Origin: CAHJXF01 sp038225855
GTDB lineage: Bacteria; Pseudomonadota; Gammaproteobacteria; Burkholderiales; Burkholderiaceae_D
Direction: 5' to 3'
Length of the DNA: 64,000 nucleotides
NCBI GenBank assembly: GCA_038225855.1
Contig: JBBRQU010000001.1
Span: forward strand, 186,001 to 250,000
In this document: piece after piece, positions 16,308-24,318 of the stretch
Position numbering within the stretch: position 1 is the stretch's first letter
Layout: the number at the start of each line of letters is the position of its first letter
Made by a program: the position numbers and the translations under genes
The notes under the pieces: generated by a model
What the model saw: the letters and a program-made list of their open reading frames with translations, nothing else
Told to the model about the DNA's origin: nothing
Databases searched by the model: none

Positions 16308-17711
16308 TCACCCGTCGCTCGCCTCGTCGTCGAGCCGTCGCAGATGCGTGAGCTTGTCGGCAATCTTCGCTTCGAGGCCGTGCGGCGTGGGCCGATACCA
16401 GCGCGGCTCCCGCATGCCTTCGGGCAGATAGCTTTCACCGGCGGCATAGCCTTCGGGCTCGTCGTGCGCGTAACGATATTCCTTGCCGTAGCCCAACTCC
16501 TTCATCAGCTTGGTCGGCGCATTGCGAATATGCGGCGGTACGGGTCGCGAGCCGTCCTGCTTGATGAAACTCTTGGCTTCGCCGAAGGCCATGTACACCG
16601 CGTTGGACTTGGCCGCGCATGCGAGGTAGATCACGGCTTCGGCCAACGCGAGTTCGCCTTCGGGGCTGCCGAGGCGTTCGTACACTTCGGCCGCATCGAG
16701 CGTGACCCGCAACGCGCGCGGGTCGGCCAGACCGATGTCCTCGCTCGCCATGCGGATCATGCGGCGCGCGAGATAGCGCGGATCGGCGCCGCCGTCGAGC
16801 ATGCGCGTGAACCAATAGAGCGACGCGTCGGGATGACTGCCGCGCACGGCTTTGTGCAAGGCGCTGATCTGATCGTAGAAGGCGTCGCCTCCCTTGTCGA
16901 AACGGCGCAGGTTTTCGGAGAGCGCGCGGGCGAGGAGATCTTCGTCGATGACGAGTGCTGAAGGCTTCAATGGATCAGCTTCGTTCGCACCCGCGCGCGC
17001 GACGATTTCGAGATTGTTGAGCAGCTTGCGCGCATCGCCATCGGCGCTCGCGATCAGTGTCTTGCGCGCGGTGCCGGTCAAGGAGATGCCGTGAAGTTCG
17101 GGTGCAGCCGCGTCGTTCAATGCGCGATCGAGCAGACCGCCGAGATCGTCTTCGGTGAGGCTCGTCAACACATAGACCGCCGCACGCGAGAGCAACGCGC
17201 CGTTGACTTCGAACGAAGGATTCTCGGTGGTCGCGCCGATGAAGACGAACAGGCCCGACTCGACATGCGGCAGGAACGCGTCCTGCTGACTCTTGTTGAA
17301 GCGATGCACTTCATCGACGAAGACCAGCGTCTGCCGCCGCGACTGCGCGCGCGTCATTTCGGCGCGTGCGACCGCCTCGCGAATGTCCTTCACGCCGGCG
17401 AGCACCGCCGACAACGCGATGAAGTCCGCGTCGAACGCATCGGCCATCAAGCGCGCGAGCGTGGTCTTGCCGACGCCGGGTGGTCCCCACAGGATCATCG
17501 AATGCGGACGATGCGATTCGAACGCGACGCGCAAGGGTTTGCCGGGGCCGAGCAGTTGCGGCTGTCCGATCACTTCGTCGAGCGACCTGGGTCGCAGGCG
17601 CTCGGCGAGAGGCGCGTTGGATGACGATGCATCGTCGGCGGCGCTCTTGCGATTTGCGCGCGGCTGGGTCGGCATCGGGGCGCTGGAGAAAAGGTCGTCG
17701 CTTGCGGTCAT
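16308..17711 (-). CDS. rarA: Replication-associated recombination protein RarA (MgsA)
   Basis: 467 residues. AAA+ ATPase with Walker A GPPGVGKTTL and Walker B VFVDEVHRFNKSQQ, sensor-like FIGATTENPSFEVN, and the RarA C-terminal domain (KAVRGSHPDASLYWF, RRMIRMASEDIGLADP, YLPEGMREPRWY). RarA acts at stalled replication forks. The first 50 residues are a Ser/Ala/Asp-rich linker ending in LAERLRPRSLDEVIGQ. ATG at 17711 is the first Met of that extension. It lies upstream of serS on the same strand, separated by the REP-like repeat. Confidence 0.96.
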   Translation of the reverse strand: MTASDDLFSSAPMPTQPRANRKSAADDASSSNAPLAERLRPRSLDEVIGQPQLLGPGKPLRVAFESHRPHSMILWGPPGVGKTTLARLMADAFDADFIALSAVLAGVKDIREAVARAEMTRAQSRRQTLVFVDEVHRFNKSQQDAFLPHVESGLFVFIGATTENPSFEVNGALLSRAAVYVLTSLTEDDLGGLLDRALNDAAAPELHGISLTGTARKTLIASADGDARKLLNNLEIVARAGANEADPLKPSALVIDEDLLARALSENLRRFDKGGDAFYDQISALHKAVRGSHPDASLYWFTRMLDGGADPRYLARRMIRMASEDIGLADPRALRVTLDAAEVYERLGSPEGELALAEAVIYLACAAKSNAVYMAFGEAKSFIKQDGSRPVPPHIRNAPTKLMKELGYGKEYRYAHDEPEGYAAGESYLPEGMREPRWYRPTPHGLEAKIADKLTHLRRLDDEASDG

Positions 17712-17825
17712 TGGCTTCGCGGTTCGGCTACAAAAATGAAAGTCGTTCACATGGACGATGCCGAAATATCAGACGGGAAGCATGGTGTCGCTTTCCTTCC
17801 ACGCCCCTTGCGGCACAAGGTTTTT

Positions 17826-18119
17826 GTGTATACGATAACGGACTTTAAAATCTCGTTCGATCAATTCAAGCGTGATATCACGATTGCTGAGCGCGGTCTC
17901 GACTTCGCAAGCGCGGCTCAGGTCTTCGCAGGTGTCACCTATGAGATCGAAGACAAACGAAATGACTATGGAGAAACAAGGATCATCTGCTACGGAATGC
18001 TTGACGAACGGATGGTCGTTGTCGGCTACACACCGCGTGGCGCGACCCGCCACGTTTTCAGCATGAGGAAAGCCAATGAACGCGAACAAACCCGCATCGC
18101 GCCACTCCTTCAAAACTGA
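17826..18119 (+). CDS. brnT: BrnT-family ribonuclease toxin
   Basis: About 97 residues. The core reads KISFDQFKRDITIAERGLDFASAAQVFAG, then YEIEDKRNDYGETRIICYGMLDERMVVVGYTPRGATRHVFSMRKANEREQ, matching BrnT (an RNase toxin of the BrnT/BrnA pair). Typical family members begin with Met at the K-I-S-F position, but here that codon is TTT. I therefore use GTG at 17826, eight residues upstream; an ATG at 17736 would add a non-homologous tail. The end overlaps brnA by 44 bases, which is usual for the pair. Neutralised by BrnA, probably autoregulated. Confidence 0.75.
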   Translation: MYTITDFKISFDQFKRDITIAERGLDFASAAQVFAGVTYEIEDKRNDYGETRIICYGMLDERMVVVGYTPRGATRHVFSMRKANEREQTRIAPLLQN

Positions 18120-18351
18120 TCTTGCTCGTGTCGATGCGCACAAGATTGAGCCAAGCGAATACGAAGAACTCCCCGAGCTTACCGATGAAATGTTCGCTCG
18201 CGGGATAGTCAAAAAAGGCGGCCGGCCCTTGTCGACAAATCCCCGCAAGTCGATCTCGCTGCGTTTGCCGGCCGAGGTACTCGATCGCTGGAAAGCAACC
18301 GGACCCGGTTGGCAAACGCGTATGGTCGAGCGTCTTAGCAAGAGTCGTTGA
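18076..18351 (+). CDS. brnA: BrnA-family antitoxin
   Basis: 91 residues. The C-terminal half has the BrnA ribbon-helix-helix DNA-binding signature: ARGIVKKGGRPLSTNPRKSISLRLPAEVLDRWKATGPGWQTRMVERLSKS. The N-terminal acidic segment (EYEELPELTDEMF) is the likely toxin-binding part. The start ATG at 18076 lies inside the brnT end (stop at 18119), with AGGAAAGCCA upstream. BrnA would bind BrnT and the shared promoter. Confidence 0.88.
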   Translation: MNANKPASRHSFKTDLARVDAHKIEPSEYEELPELTDEMFARGIVKKGGRPLSTNPRKSISLRLPAEVLDRWKATGPGWQTRMVERLSKSR

Positions 18352-18518
18352 GGATCGGCAAGTGCGGCCGGCGCATGCGCGGCACAGGGTACCCGGAGGT
18401 AGCTTTGCGGAACGATTCCATCCGCGAAAATTTAGACGTTCTAACCGGGGAGGCGCGATCCGCAGGCGATGTCCCAGATTCTGTTGAACGCATGATCTGA
18501 AGGTGGCGGTACCTTTCG

Positions 18519-18538
18519 CCTGCATGTGAACATGCAGG
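18519..18538. repeat. Hairpin CCTGCATG-TGAA-CATGCAGG
   Basis: A perfect 8-bp stem with a TGAA loop, 31 bases before the start of the IS256-family transposase fragment at 18570. It may belong to the leader of the element. Confidence 0.4.
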
Positions 18539-18569
18539 TGCCTAGCCAGCAAAGAAAGGAACCACCGAA

Positions 18570-18837
18570 ATGAAGTCTCTCACGAAGCCCGCGCTGCGGG
18601 CAGTTGGTCCTGCGCAGGTGCAGATCACGTTGCCCGTGCAGGGCGTCTTGCAGGACGTCAAGCATGCCTTCTATGGCTTGTGCATCCAGGCCGGCCGGGA
18701 GGTTCTGGCGAAGATGCTGGAAGCCGACCGGGTGACGTTGTGCGGTGCCAAGGGCGTACCCGATCGAGGTCGCAGTGCGGTTCGCGGTGGCAGTACGGAC
18801 AGCCGCGTGGTGCTGGGCGGTCAACGGATCGCGAAGG
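18570..18837 (+). mobile_element. IS256-family transposase N-terminal fragment
   Basis: The first ~88 codons read like the start of an IS256-family transposase: QVQITLPVQGVLQDVKHAFYGL, CIQAGREVLAKMLEADRVTLCG, then KGVPDRGRSAVRGGSTDSRVVLGGQRIA. At about 18837 the similarity ends abruptly and antitoxin-like sequence begins in another frame. The catalytic DDE domain is absent. A good ribosome-binding site (AAGGA) and the ATG are retained. The frame runs on to a stop at 18920, giving a 116-residue chimera. I judge it a non-functional remnant; the right end of the IS is not visible. Confidence 0.7.
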
Positions 18838-19033
18838 TGACTCCGGCTTGCTCGCCGCTGCGCTGGGCGACGTGGCTCGCGCACGCGGCATGGCGGACAT
18901 CGCCGCCGCTGTGGGCTTGACGCGCGAGGCCCTGTACAAAGCCCTGCACCCAGGAGCGCAACCGCGCTTCGACGCCATCGCGCGCGTTTGCACGGCACTT
19001 GGTCTCAAGCTGACGGTGCAGCCCGTTCCTTGA
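18836..19033 (+). pseudogene. C-terminal remnant of a HigA-like (COG3636) antidote protein
   Basis: Frame reading GDSGLLAAALGDVARARGMADIAAAVGLTREALYKALHPGAQPRFDAIARVCTALGLKL to TGA at 19033. This is the helix-turn-helix half of putative addiction-module antidote proteins, which normally follow a RelE/HigB-type toxin. No toxin gene and no N-terminal half are present; the join with the transposase fragment is at about 18830-18840. It has no own start codon near the join, so I treat it as a remnant cut by IS-mediated deletion. Confidence 0.65.
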
Positions 19034-19058
19034 ACGTCGAGGTAGAGGTAAATGTCCA

Positions 19059-19464
19059 ATGCCGACGGCAAACATGGAAGGCGGCTGCGTGTGCGGAGCA
19101 ATTCGCTATCGCGTCACGGGAACGCCGACCAACGGCATGATCTGTCATTGCCAGACGTGCCGACGAGTTGCTGCCGCGCCGGTAGTCGCGTGGGTCACAT
19201 TCCCGAAGTCCGATTTCCAGATTGTCCAGGGAAGCCCGTCGGAGTTCAGGTCGTCCGAGCCGGTACGCAGAACCTTTTGTGGATCATCCGGCACGCCGCT
19301 TGACTTACGAGCACGAGAAACACGGCAGCGAGATTGACATCACCACTTGCAGTCTGGACAGGCCTGAAGCATTTCCTCCAACCCATCATTCATGGCTCAG
19401 CCACGATCTGGCGTGGATTCGCTTTGGGGATGGATTGCCGGCGTTTCCTCAATTCCGGACATGA
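19059..19464 (+). pseudogene. Frameshifted GFA-family (Mss4-like) gene
   Basis: Frame one reads MPTANMEGGCVCGAIRYRVTG, CHCQTCRRVA and FCGSSGTPL, as in GFA proteins related to glutathione-dependent formaldehyde-activating enzyme. At about 19300 an extra T (CCGCTTGACTTAC instead of CCGCTGACTTAC) shifts the frame, and the protein continues as LTYEHEKHGSEIDITTCSLDRPE...HHSWLSHDLAWIRFGDGLPAFP to TGA at 19464. In addition the usual zinc Cys of FCG-x-CG is Ser. The two changes together suggest decay rather than a read error, although the frameshift alone could be one. Confidence 0.75.
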
Positions 19465-19570
19465 CATCCGCATATGCAGTAAATCAAGTGGAAACATCGG
19501 CGCGCATTCAAAGGCCAGTGCCTGCGCCGAACGTCGTTCCAATGGCCTCGATACTTCAGGGAGAATCGTC

Positions 19571-19873
19571 ATGGCGACATATATTGTTCTGACAAGTTTC
19601 ACGGATCAGGGTATTCGCAGCGTTCAGGAGACGACCAAGCGGGCGGACGCCGTAAAGGCCATGGCGCCCAAGTTTGGAGTCACCGCAAAAGAGTTCTACT
19701 GGACCTTGGGAGCCTACGACGTGGTTGCGATATTCGAAGCCCCCGACGACGCATCCATCACCGCATTCGGATTGGCGATCGGCTCGGCCGGCAATACCCG
19801 CACGCAGACCATGCGGGCCTTTTCCAAAGACGACATGAATGGGATTCTCGAGAAGTTGGCGAAGGGGAAGTGA
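19571..19873 (+). CDS. GYD-domain protein
   Basis: 100 residues. It matches the GYD family of small dimeric alpha/beta proteins: YIVLTSFTDQGIRSVQETTKRADAVKAMAPKFGV...FYWTLGAYDVVAIFEAPDD, with the G-A-Y-D-V motif in place of GYD. Function is unknown. ATG at 19571 has GGGAGAATCGTC upstream. This is the only apparently intact gene between brnA and the CYTH-CHAD gene. Confidence 0.82.
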   Translation: MATYIVLTSFTDQGIRSVQETTKRADAVKAMAPKFGVTAKEFYWTLGAYDVVAIFEAPDDASITAFGLAIGSAGNTRTQTMRAFSKDDMNGILEKLAKGK

Positions 19874-19947
19874 TAGTTGTCGTCCGATTTGCAATGCGTG
19901 GACGCGTCCGCTGACGGCGCGTCCATTCCGGTAGTCCCGCAAGAGCT

Positions 19948-20251
19948 TCAGACCACGGTCGTCAGTTCCGCGGCGCGTGTCGGAAACGCACGCAGCAACT
20001 TCCTGTCCATCGTGATCAGCTTCGTCTCGAGCTTGATTGCCAGCGCGCTTCAGCCTCGCGATGCACGACATGCGGGTGTTCGAAGCTCAGGTTCCCTCGC
20101 CTCATGTAGCCCGCCAGCAGGTTGCGAAATTTGCTCCGCCACAGGATGGGGGCGGCCCAGTGGGCGTCTTTCTCGAGCAAGGCCTCGGCAGCGGCGTGTG
20201 CTTCCCCGGCAGGTGCAGATACGCCAGCACGTCGGAACCCACCACGATCAC
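19948..20251 (-). pseudogene. Degraded VapC-type PIN toxin
   Basis: Minus-strand sequence can be read as VapC in pieces. From GTG at 20251: VIVVGSDVLAYLHLPGKHT, then a 1-base shift, then EALLEKDAHWAAPILWRSKFRNLLAGYMRRGNLSFEHP..HREAEA, then an apparent internal deletion of about 60-70 bases, then LAIKLETKLITMDRKLLRAFPTRAAELTTVV to TGA at 19948. The first catalytic Asp of the PIN fold (VDSN in relatives) reads GSD. No vapB gene is intact upstream. Three defects make it clearly non-functional. Confidence 0.65.
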
Positions 20252-20287
20252 GCGCGACCCCGCCTCTTGAACGTGTTGATGCTTCCG

Positions 20288-21921
20288 TCACAATTGGGCA
20301 AGAATTTTGCGAGACCCAAGCCACGGCCGCTCAGTCAGCTCCAAGGCCACCGACAACGCACCGACCTTCGGCAGACGTTTGATCAGCCTGCGCGCGAGCC
20401 ATGCGGCGAAGCGTTCGCGAGCCAGCGTGATCGCGGCGCTTTCGCCCATGGCCAGCATGAGGCGCTCTGCGACCACCGCGTCGTTGAGCTCGCCGAGTTC
20501 GCCCTGCAGTTCGGACAACGCCTTGCGATAGCCGCGAACGTCGTCGCGATCATAGAGCGCTTCGAGCAGATCGAGCGCGTACCGCAATCGCTTCACATCG
20601 ATGCGCAGACGATGCCGCTCCTCGTCGTCGAGCGCCGCGATGCGGCGCGCGCGATCGACGACGCGGCGCTGATGCTGTTCGAGCCAGCGCGGCGCGAGGT
20701 CGCCGAGCGGCTCGCCGTCGCGTCCATCGAATTGCAGGATGAAGCGTTCGATCGCGAGTGCGTCGCTGCCGGCTTTGGGCGCATGCAGATAGTCGAACAG
20801 TCGCGTGTGCGCGTCATGCCGCCGCTGTTGCGCTTCGTCACGCAATGCGCGCATGGCCGCCTTGCCCGCGTCGTCGTCGCCGACGATGCGCGCGATGCGA
20901 TCCAGTGTTTCGTCGCAAAACACATCCCAGTCGCGCGCGCCGCCGAACACCTGGCCGATGTCGCGCAAGATGGCGTTCATGGTTTCGAAACGGAGCTTGC
21001 CGAACACCGGACGAAACGTGCGCAATGCGCTGCGCATGCGACGCACGGCCACGCGCGCCTGATGGACGAACTCCGTGTCGACAGTGCGGTGCCCCACGGC
21101 CGCGTCGCGTGATTCGTAAAGCACATGGGCATCGAGCAGCAACGCATGCTGGCACGCCGCGACCACGTGCGCGAGATGCGCGCGTGCGGACGTGTCGGGT
21201 TTCGCTTCGGGCAACTCGACCTTGACCGCAACGACCTCGATTCCATCGGCGAGCGCATAGCCGCGCTCGGCCTTGCTGATCGGCAGCGGCAACAGCGGCA
21301 CGTCCTGCGCGAGCCGATGAACGAAACGCAGCAGCGCACTTGCATCGCCGCTTTTCAATTCGAACTCGACCTCGCTGATGCGCTCGCTCTTCTTCGCCTT
21401 GCCGCGACCCGACTGGATCGTCCCGACGTCGATCGCACACTCGATCCGGCTGCCATCGGTCAGCACCAGTTGCCGGATCTCGCGCCTGAGCTGGTCACGA
21501 ACACGGGTGCGAGTTTGCGAGCGAGCGTGCGCGGCGATCCGAGTGCCGCGAGCGGCGTATCGCGCAATCGGCCGAGCGCGAGCCGCGGTGCGGCTAGCGG
21601 CATTTCCCATTCATCGCGCTGGCTGAACGCGGCGCCGCTCGCGCCCGCGACCTTCAAGGTCTGCATCCAGCGCTGGCCGATGCGGCGCAAACGCAAGGCC
21701 ATGCGTGCTCGCGCGAGCAGCTGATCGGGTGTGTCGAAGTAACGATTGTCCACACGCGACACGCGTGCCGGACCGACGATATGTTGTGCGATCAGCGGGT
21801 GCATGCGCAGCGCGGCGATCGAGCGTTCGCCGATCAGCAATTTGAGTTCGAGCTCGCGCGGCGCGTGCGTTGGACTCGGCGGCGCGTCGCGATGTTCGGG
21901 ATTCGGACTGTCGTTCATCAT
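20288..21921 (-). pseudogene. CYTH-CHAD domain protein with a frameshift
   Basis: The N-terminal CYTH domain starts MMNDSPNPEHRD..ELELKLLIGE and continues with RVSRVDNRYFDTPDQLL and LRLRRIGQRWMQTLK to LARKLAPVFVT. At about 21490-21497 one base appears missing, and the rest follows in another frame: LRREIRQLVLTDGSRIECAID...SEVEFELKSG, then a CHAD domain with HQARVAVRRMRSALRTFRPVFG and RLRIDVKRLRYALDLLEAL. CHAD proteins bind polyphosphate and are often near phosphate genes. Joined, the protein would be about 540 residues. The rest of both domains looks well conserved, so a sequencing error is a serious alternative here. Confidence 0.75.
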
Positions 21922-22103
21922 TTTGTGGCACCCAGGCTGGGGGGCGGTTCACTCGTCACGCATTCTCGATCACGGTGCGTCTGGTTCACCTGTTTCGTCG
22001 ATGGCGCGCTCGCATCCTCTTGCAGAGCGGCTCGCGCTCCTGCAAGCTGCGAGCGCCCGGATTGCTCGCAAATCGAGTCACCCTTGCCGCAAAGGAACCC
22101 AGC

Positions 22104-22457
22104 ATGATCTCGGCATTGAAGACGCATCCGCTTCGTTGGAAACTTCCCGCACTCGCGCTGATGTTCGGCACGATTGTCGCGGCGGCTTCCGTCAACCTCT
22201 TTCCAAGAGTGCCGTTGATGGTGGCGTTGCTTTACGCGGCAGCGGGCGCGGTCGCGTTCCTCGCGACCATGTCGATCGGCATCATCGTCGCCTCGCGCAT
22301 CAACGCCTGGGTTCTGAACAAGGGCGGCACCGACACGCATTGGCTGTGGTTCAAGTCCGATCCTCAGGGACTGGTGCGTCTTCGCGAACAAGCCCGGATG
22401 GAAAGTGATGACGCCCTACAAGAACCTGAGCCGCACCTCCGGCGTCGTGGCATATGA
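22104..22457 (+). CDS. Small two-helix membrane protein, unknown
   Basis: 117 residues. ATG at 22104 has AAGGAACCC upstream. Two hydrophobic segments are visible (about residues 14-32 LPALALMFGTIVAAASV and 36-65 VPLMVALLYAAAGAVAFLATMSIGIIVA). The C-terminal ~45 residues are polar and charged. No family is recognised. Its last 50 bases overlap the next gene in another frame, which is unusual but within normal limits for compact genomes. Confidence 0.6.
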   Translation: MISALKTHPLRWKLPALALMFGTIVAAASVNLFPRVPLMVALLYAAAGAVAFLATMSIGIIVASRINAWVLNKGGTDTHWLWFKSDPQGLVRLREQARMESDDALQEPEPHLRRRGI

Positions 22458-22635
22458 GATTGCGCCCGATTCGATTGCGGTCGAATTCGAAGACGGCGCG
22501 ATCTATCTCTACACCGCGGAAAGCGCGGGCCGGTCCGACCTCGAAAACATGAAGGACCTTGCCGCCGCGGGGCTGGGCCTGTCCACGTTCATCGTCAGGC
22601 ATGTCCGCATGGGGTATACGGCTCGGCTGAGGTGA
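22408..22635 (+). CDS. KTSC-domain protein
   Basis: 75 residues. The pattern SGVVAYEIAPDSIAVEFEDGAIYLYTAESAGRSDLENMKDLAAAGLGLSTFIVRHVR matches the KTSC family. KTSC domains are small beta-rich folds found alone or with lysyl-tRNA synthetase-like proteins; function is unknown. ATG at 22408 (or GTG at 22405) starts inside the end of the membrane protein gene. Confidence 0.7.
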   Translation: MTPYKNLSRTSGVVAYEIAPDSIAVEFEDGAIYLYTAESAGRSDLENMKDLAAAGLGLSTFIVRHVRMGYTARLR

Positions 22636-22647
22636 ACCGTCGATAAA

Positions 22648-22676
22648 GATGCAATCGTATGTGACGACGATGCATC
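22648..22676. terminator. Imperfect hairpin after the KTSC gene
   Basis: GATGCA-(A)-TCGT pairs with ACGA-TGCATC around an 8-base loop. There is no T tract after it, so termination is only a possibility. Confidence 0.3.
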
Positions 22677-22736
22677 TCTCCGAGTCGGAAACACGATCTC
22701 ATCGGGCAGTCGCGATTGGCACTCTTGCCATGCCTC

Positions 22737-23159
22737 TCAAGGCTGGCCGCGTCCGTTCACGATCTGCCGATAACCTGCCAACAGAATCAAGACGCCAGCG
22801 AGGTTGAGAAAGGGCGGCGGCACGAGCACCCACCAGCCAAGCGTCGTGAGCGTGGGTACGGAAACAATGTACGAAACGTCGGTGAACAAATCAGAAAAAC
22901 GCACGCCTGCCACGATCGGCAACCAGAGCGGATTCTTCTTGTAGCGCCATAGAGCGATCGCCTGAGCCAGCGCGAAGGCCAACCACTGGCCGGCGGATCT
23001 GCGCAGGAAGGGCACGTCGAGACCCGTCGGCGCCTGGTCATGAAAGAGCTGGAACCAGAGCTCCGGCGCCATCCAGGCCATCAACACCAGCGCGCTGTCT
23101 TCGACCAGAGCGCCCCATAAAAAAACCAGGATCAGCGTTCTCAATGAGCGTTCAATCAT
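22737..23159 (-). CDS. Membrane protein, four predicted helices, unknown
   Basis: 140 residues. Hydrophobic segments: about 7-29 (TLILVFLWGALVEDSALVLMAW), 57-70 (WLAFALAQAIALWR), 76-99 and 103-127 (LGWWVLVPPPFLNLAGVLILLAGY). The start MIERSLR is at 23159, 32 bp downstream of the aldo/keto reductase stop, so co-transcription is possible. I do not recognise the family. Confidence 0.65.
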   Translation of the reverse strand: MIERSLRTLILVFLWGALVEDSALVLMAWMAPELWFQLFHDQAPTGLDVPFLRRSAGQWLAFALAQAIALWRYKKNPLWLPIVAGVRFSDLFTDVSYIVSVPTLTTLGWWVLVPPPFLNLAGVLILLAGYRQIVNGRGQP

Positions 23160-23191
23160 GCGTCTGCTAAACGGCTAGGGGCTTGCGCCGT

Positions 23192-24253
23192 TCATCTTTC
23201 GCACTGCCGTGCTCGACGTATTTCGAGCAGCTGCTTGCGTCGGTATTCGCCTTGTCTCTCAAACATCCACCCGGGGTATTCCGCCGGCAGTGCGCTGGCG
23301 TCGTCGAGTTGCGTCAGATCCTCATCGGTCAACTCGACGTTCGTGGCTCCAATGTTGTCTGCCAACTGTTCGGACCTTTTCGCGCCTACGATGATGCTGG
23401 TCACTCGCGGTTGATGCAACAGCCACGCGAGCGCAACCTGTGCCACTGAAATGCCGCGCGCTTCAGAGATTCGGCGCATCACGGCTATGCAGTTGTGGGC
23501 ACGGTCGCGATTGACCGGCGGGAAATCGAAGTCGTTGCGGCGGCTGCCCTGCTCTGCTTGCTTATCGCTATCGTACTTGCCGCTCAGCAATCCACCGGCG
23601 AGCGGGCTCCAAACCATGAGACCCAGCCCCTCGCTTTCCAGCATGGGGATCAGCTCACGCTCGAGGTCGCGACCGGCCACCGTGTAGTAGGCCTGCAGCG
23701 ACTCGAAGCGCGCGAGCCCGAGTCGCTCAGCGATTCCGAGTGCCTTGACGATTTGCCACGCAGCCCAATTCGACACGCCGACGTAGCGCACATGCCCATG
23801 CTGCACAAGCGTATCGAGCGCGCCGACCGTCTCCTCGATTGGGGTGGCCTGATCGAATCCATGAATCTGATACAGGTCGACATGATCCAGTTGCAGCCGC
23901 TTCAGGCTGGTCTTGATGCCAGCCACGATATGGCTGCGCGACGCGCCTCGCTCGTTCGCGCCCGGCCCGGTTTCGCCAAAGACTTTGGTCGCGATCACTA
24001 CGCTGTCCCGCGCCACCTTGAGGTTCTTCAGAGCCTGACCCGTGATCTCTTCGGACCTGCCCGACGCATAGACGTCGGCCGTATCGAAGAAGTTGATGCC
24101 CGCATCGAGCGCCTGCGCGACCAGTCGCTCGGCGTCGGGCTGTTGCAGATCCCCGATCTTTCCCCAAATGCCTTCTCCGCCGCCAAACGTCATCGTGCCC
24201 AGGCAAAGTTCTGATACGAAAAGGCCGGTGCGGCCCAGCTGATGGTTTTGCAT
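23192..24253 (-). CDS. Aldo/keto reductase
   Basis: 353 residues of the AKR superfamily (oxidoreductase related to the Tas/YajO group). NADPH barrel features: LGTMTFGGG, INFFDTADVYASGRSEEI (catalytic Asp and Tyr), VVIATKVFG (catalytic Lys), VDLYQIHGFD (catalytic His), then YVGVSNWAAWQ, MVWSPLAGGLLSGKY and SIIVGAKRSEQL for cofactor binding. ATG at 24253 is chosen because GGAG lies upstream and the protein starts at the first strand (MQNHQLGRTGLFVSELCLGT). The substrate cannot be told. It sits between the DUF885 gene and the membrane protein on the same strand. Confidence 0.92.
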   Translation of the reverse strand: MQNHQLGRTGLFVSELCLGTMTFGGGEGIWGKIGDLQQPDAERLVAQALDAGINFFDTADVYASGRSEEITGQALKNLKVARDSVVIATKVFGETGPGANERGASRSHIVAGIKTSLKRLQLDHVDLYQIHGFDQATPIEETVGALDTLVQHGHVRYVGVSNWAAWQIVKALGIAERLGLARFESLQAYYTVAGRDLERELIPMLESEGLGLMVWSPLAGGLLSGKYDSDKQAEQGSRRNDFDFPPVNRDRAHNCIAVMRRISEARGISVAQVALAWLLHQPRVTSIIVGAKRSEQLADNIGATNVELTDEDLTQLDDASALPAEYPGWMFERQGEYRRKQLLEIRRARQCER

Positions 24254-24318
24254 CTTGGAACTCCGGAAAGTCGATTGTTGAATTGATGAGCCGTGAATGC
24301 TCGGGTTCGGTCGTGCCG

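Noticed and set aside
17808..17836. TTGCGG-17-TACGAT as promoter of brnTA
   Set aside because: The -35 match is weak and it would place the transcript start after the only plausible brnT start codon. I keep it as an open question only.
19877..21112. Long plus-strand open frame
   Set aside because: It is antisense to the CYTH-CHAD and vapC-like sequences, which have clear domain motifs on the minus strand.
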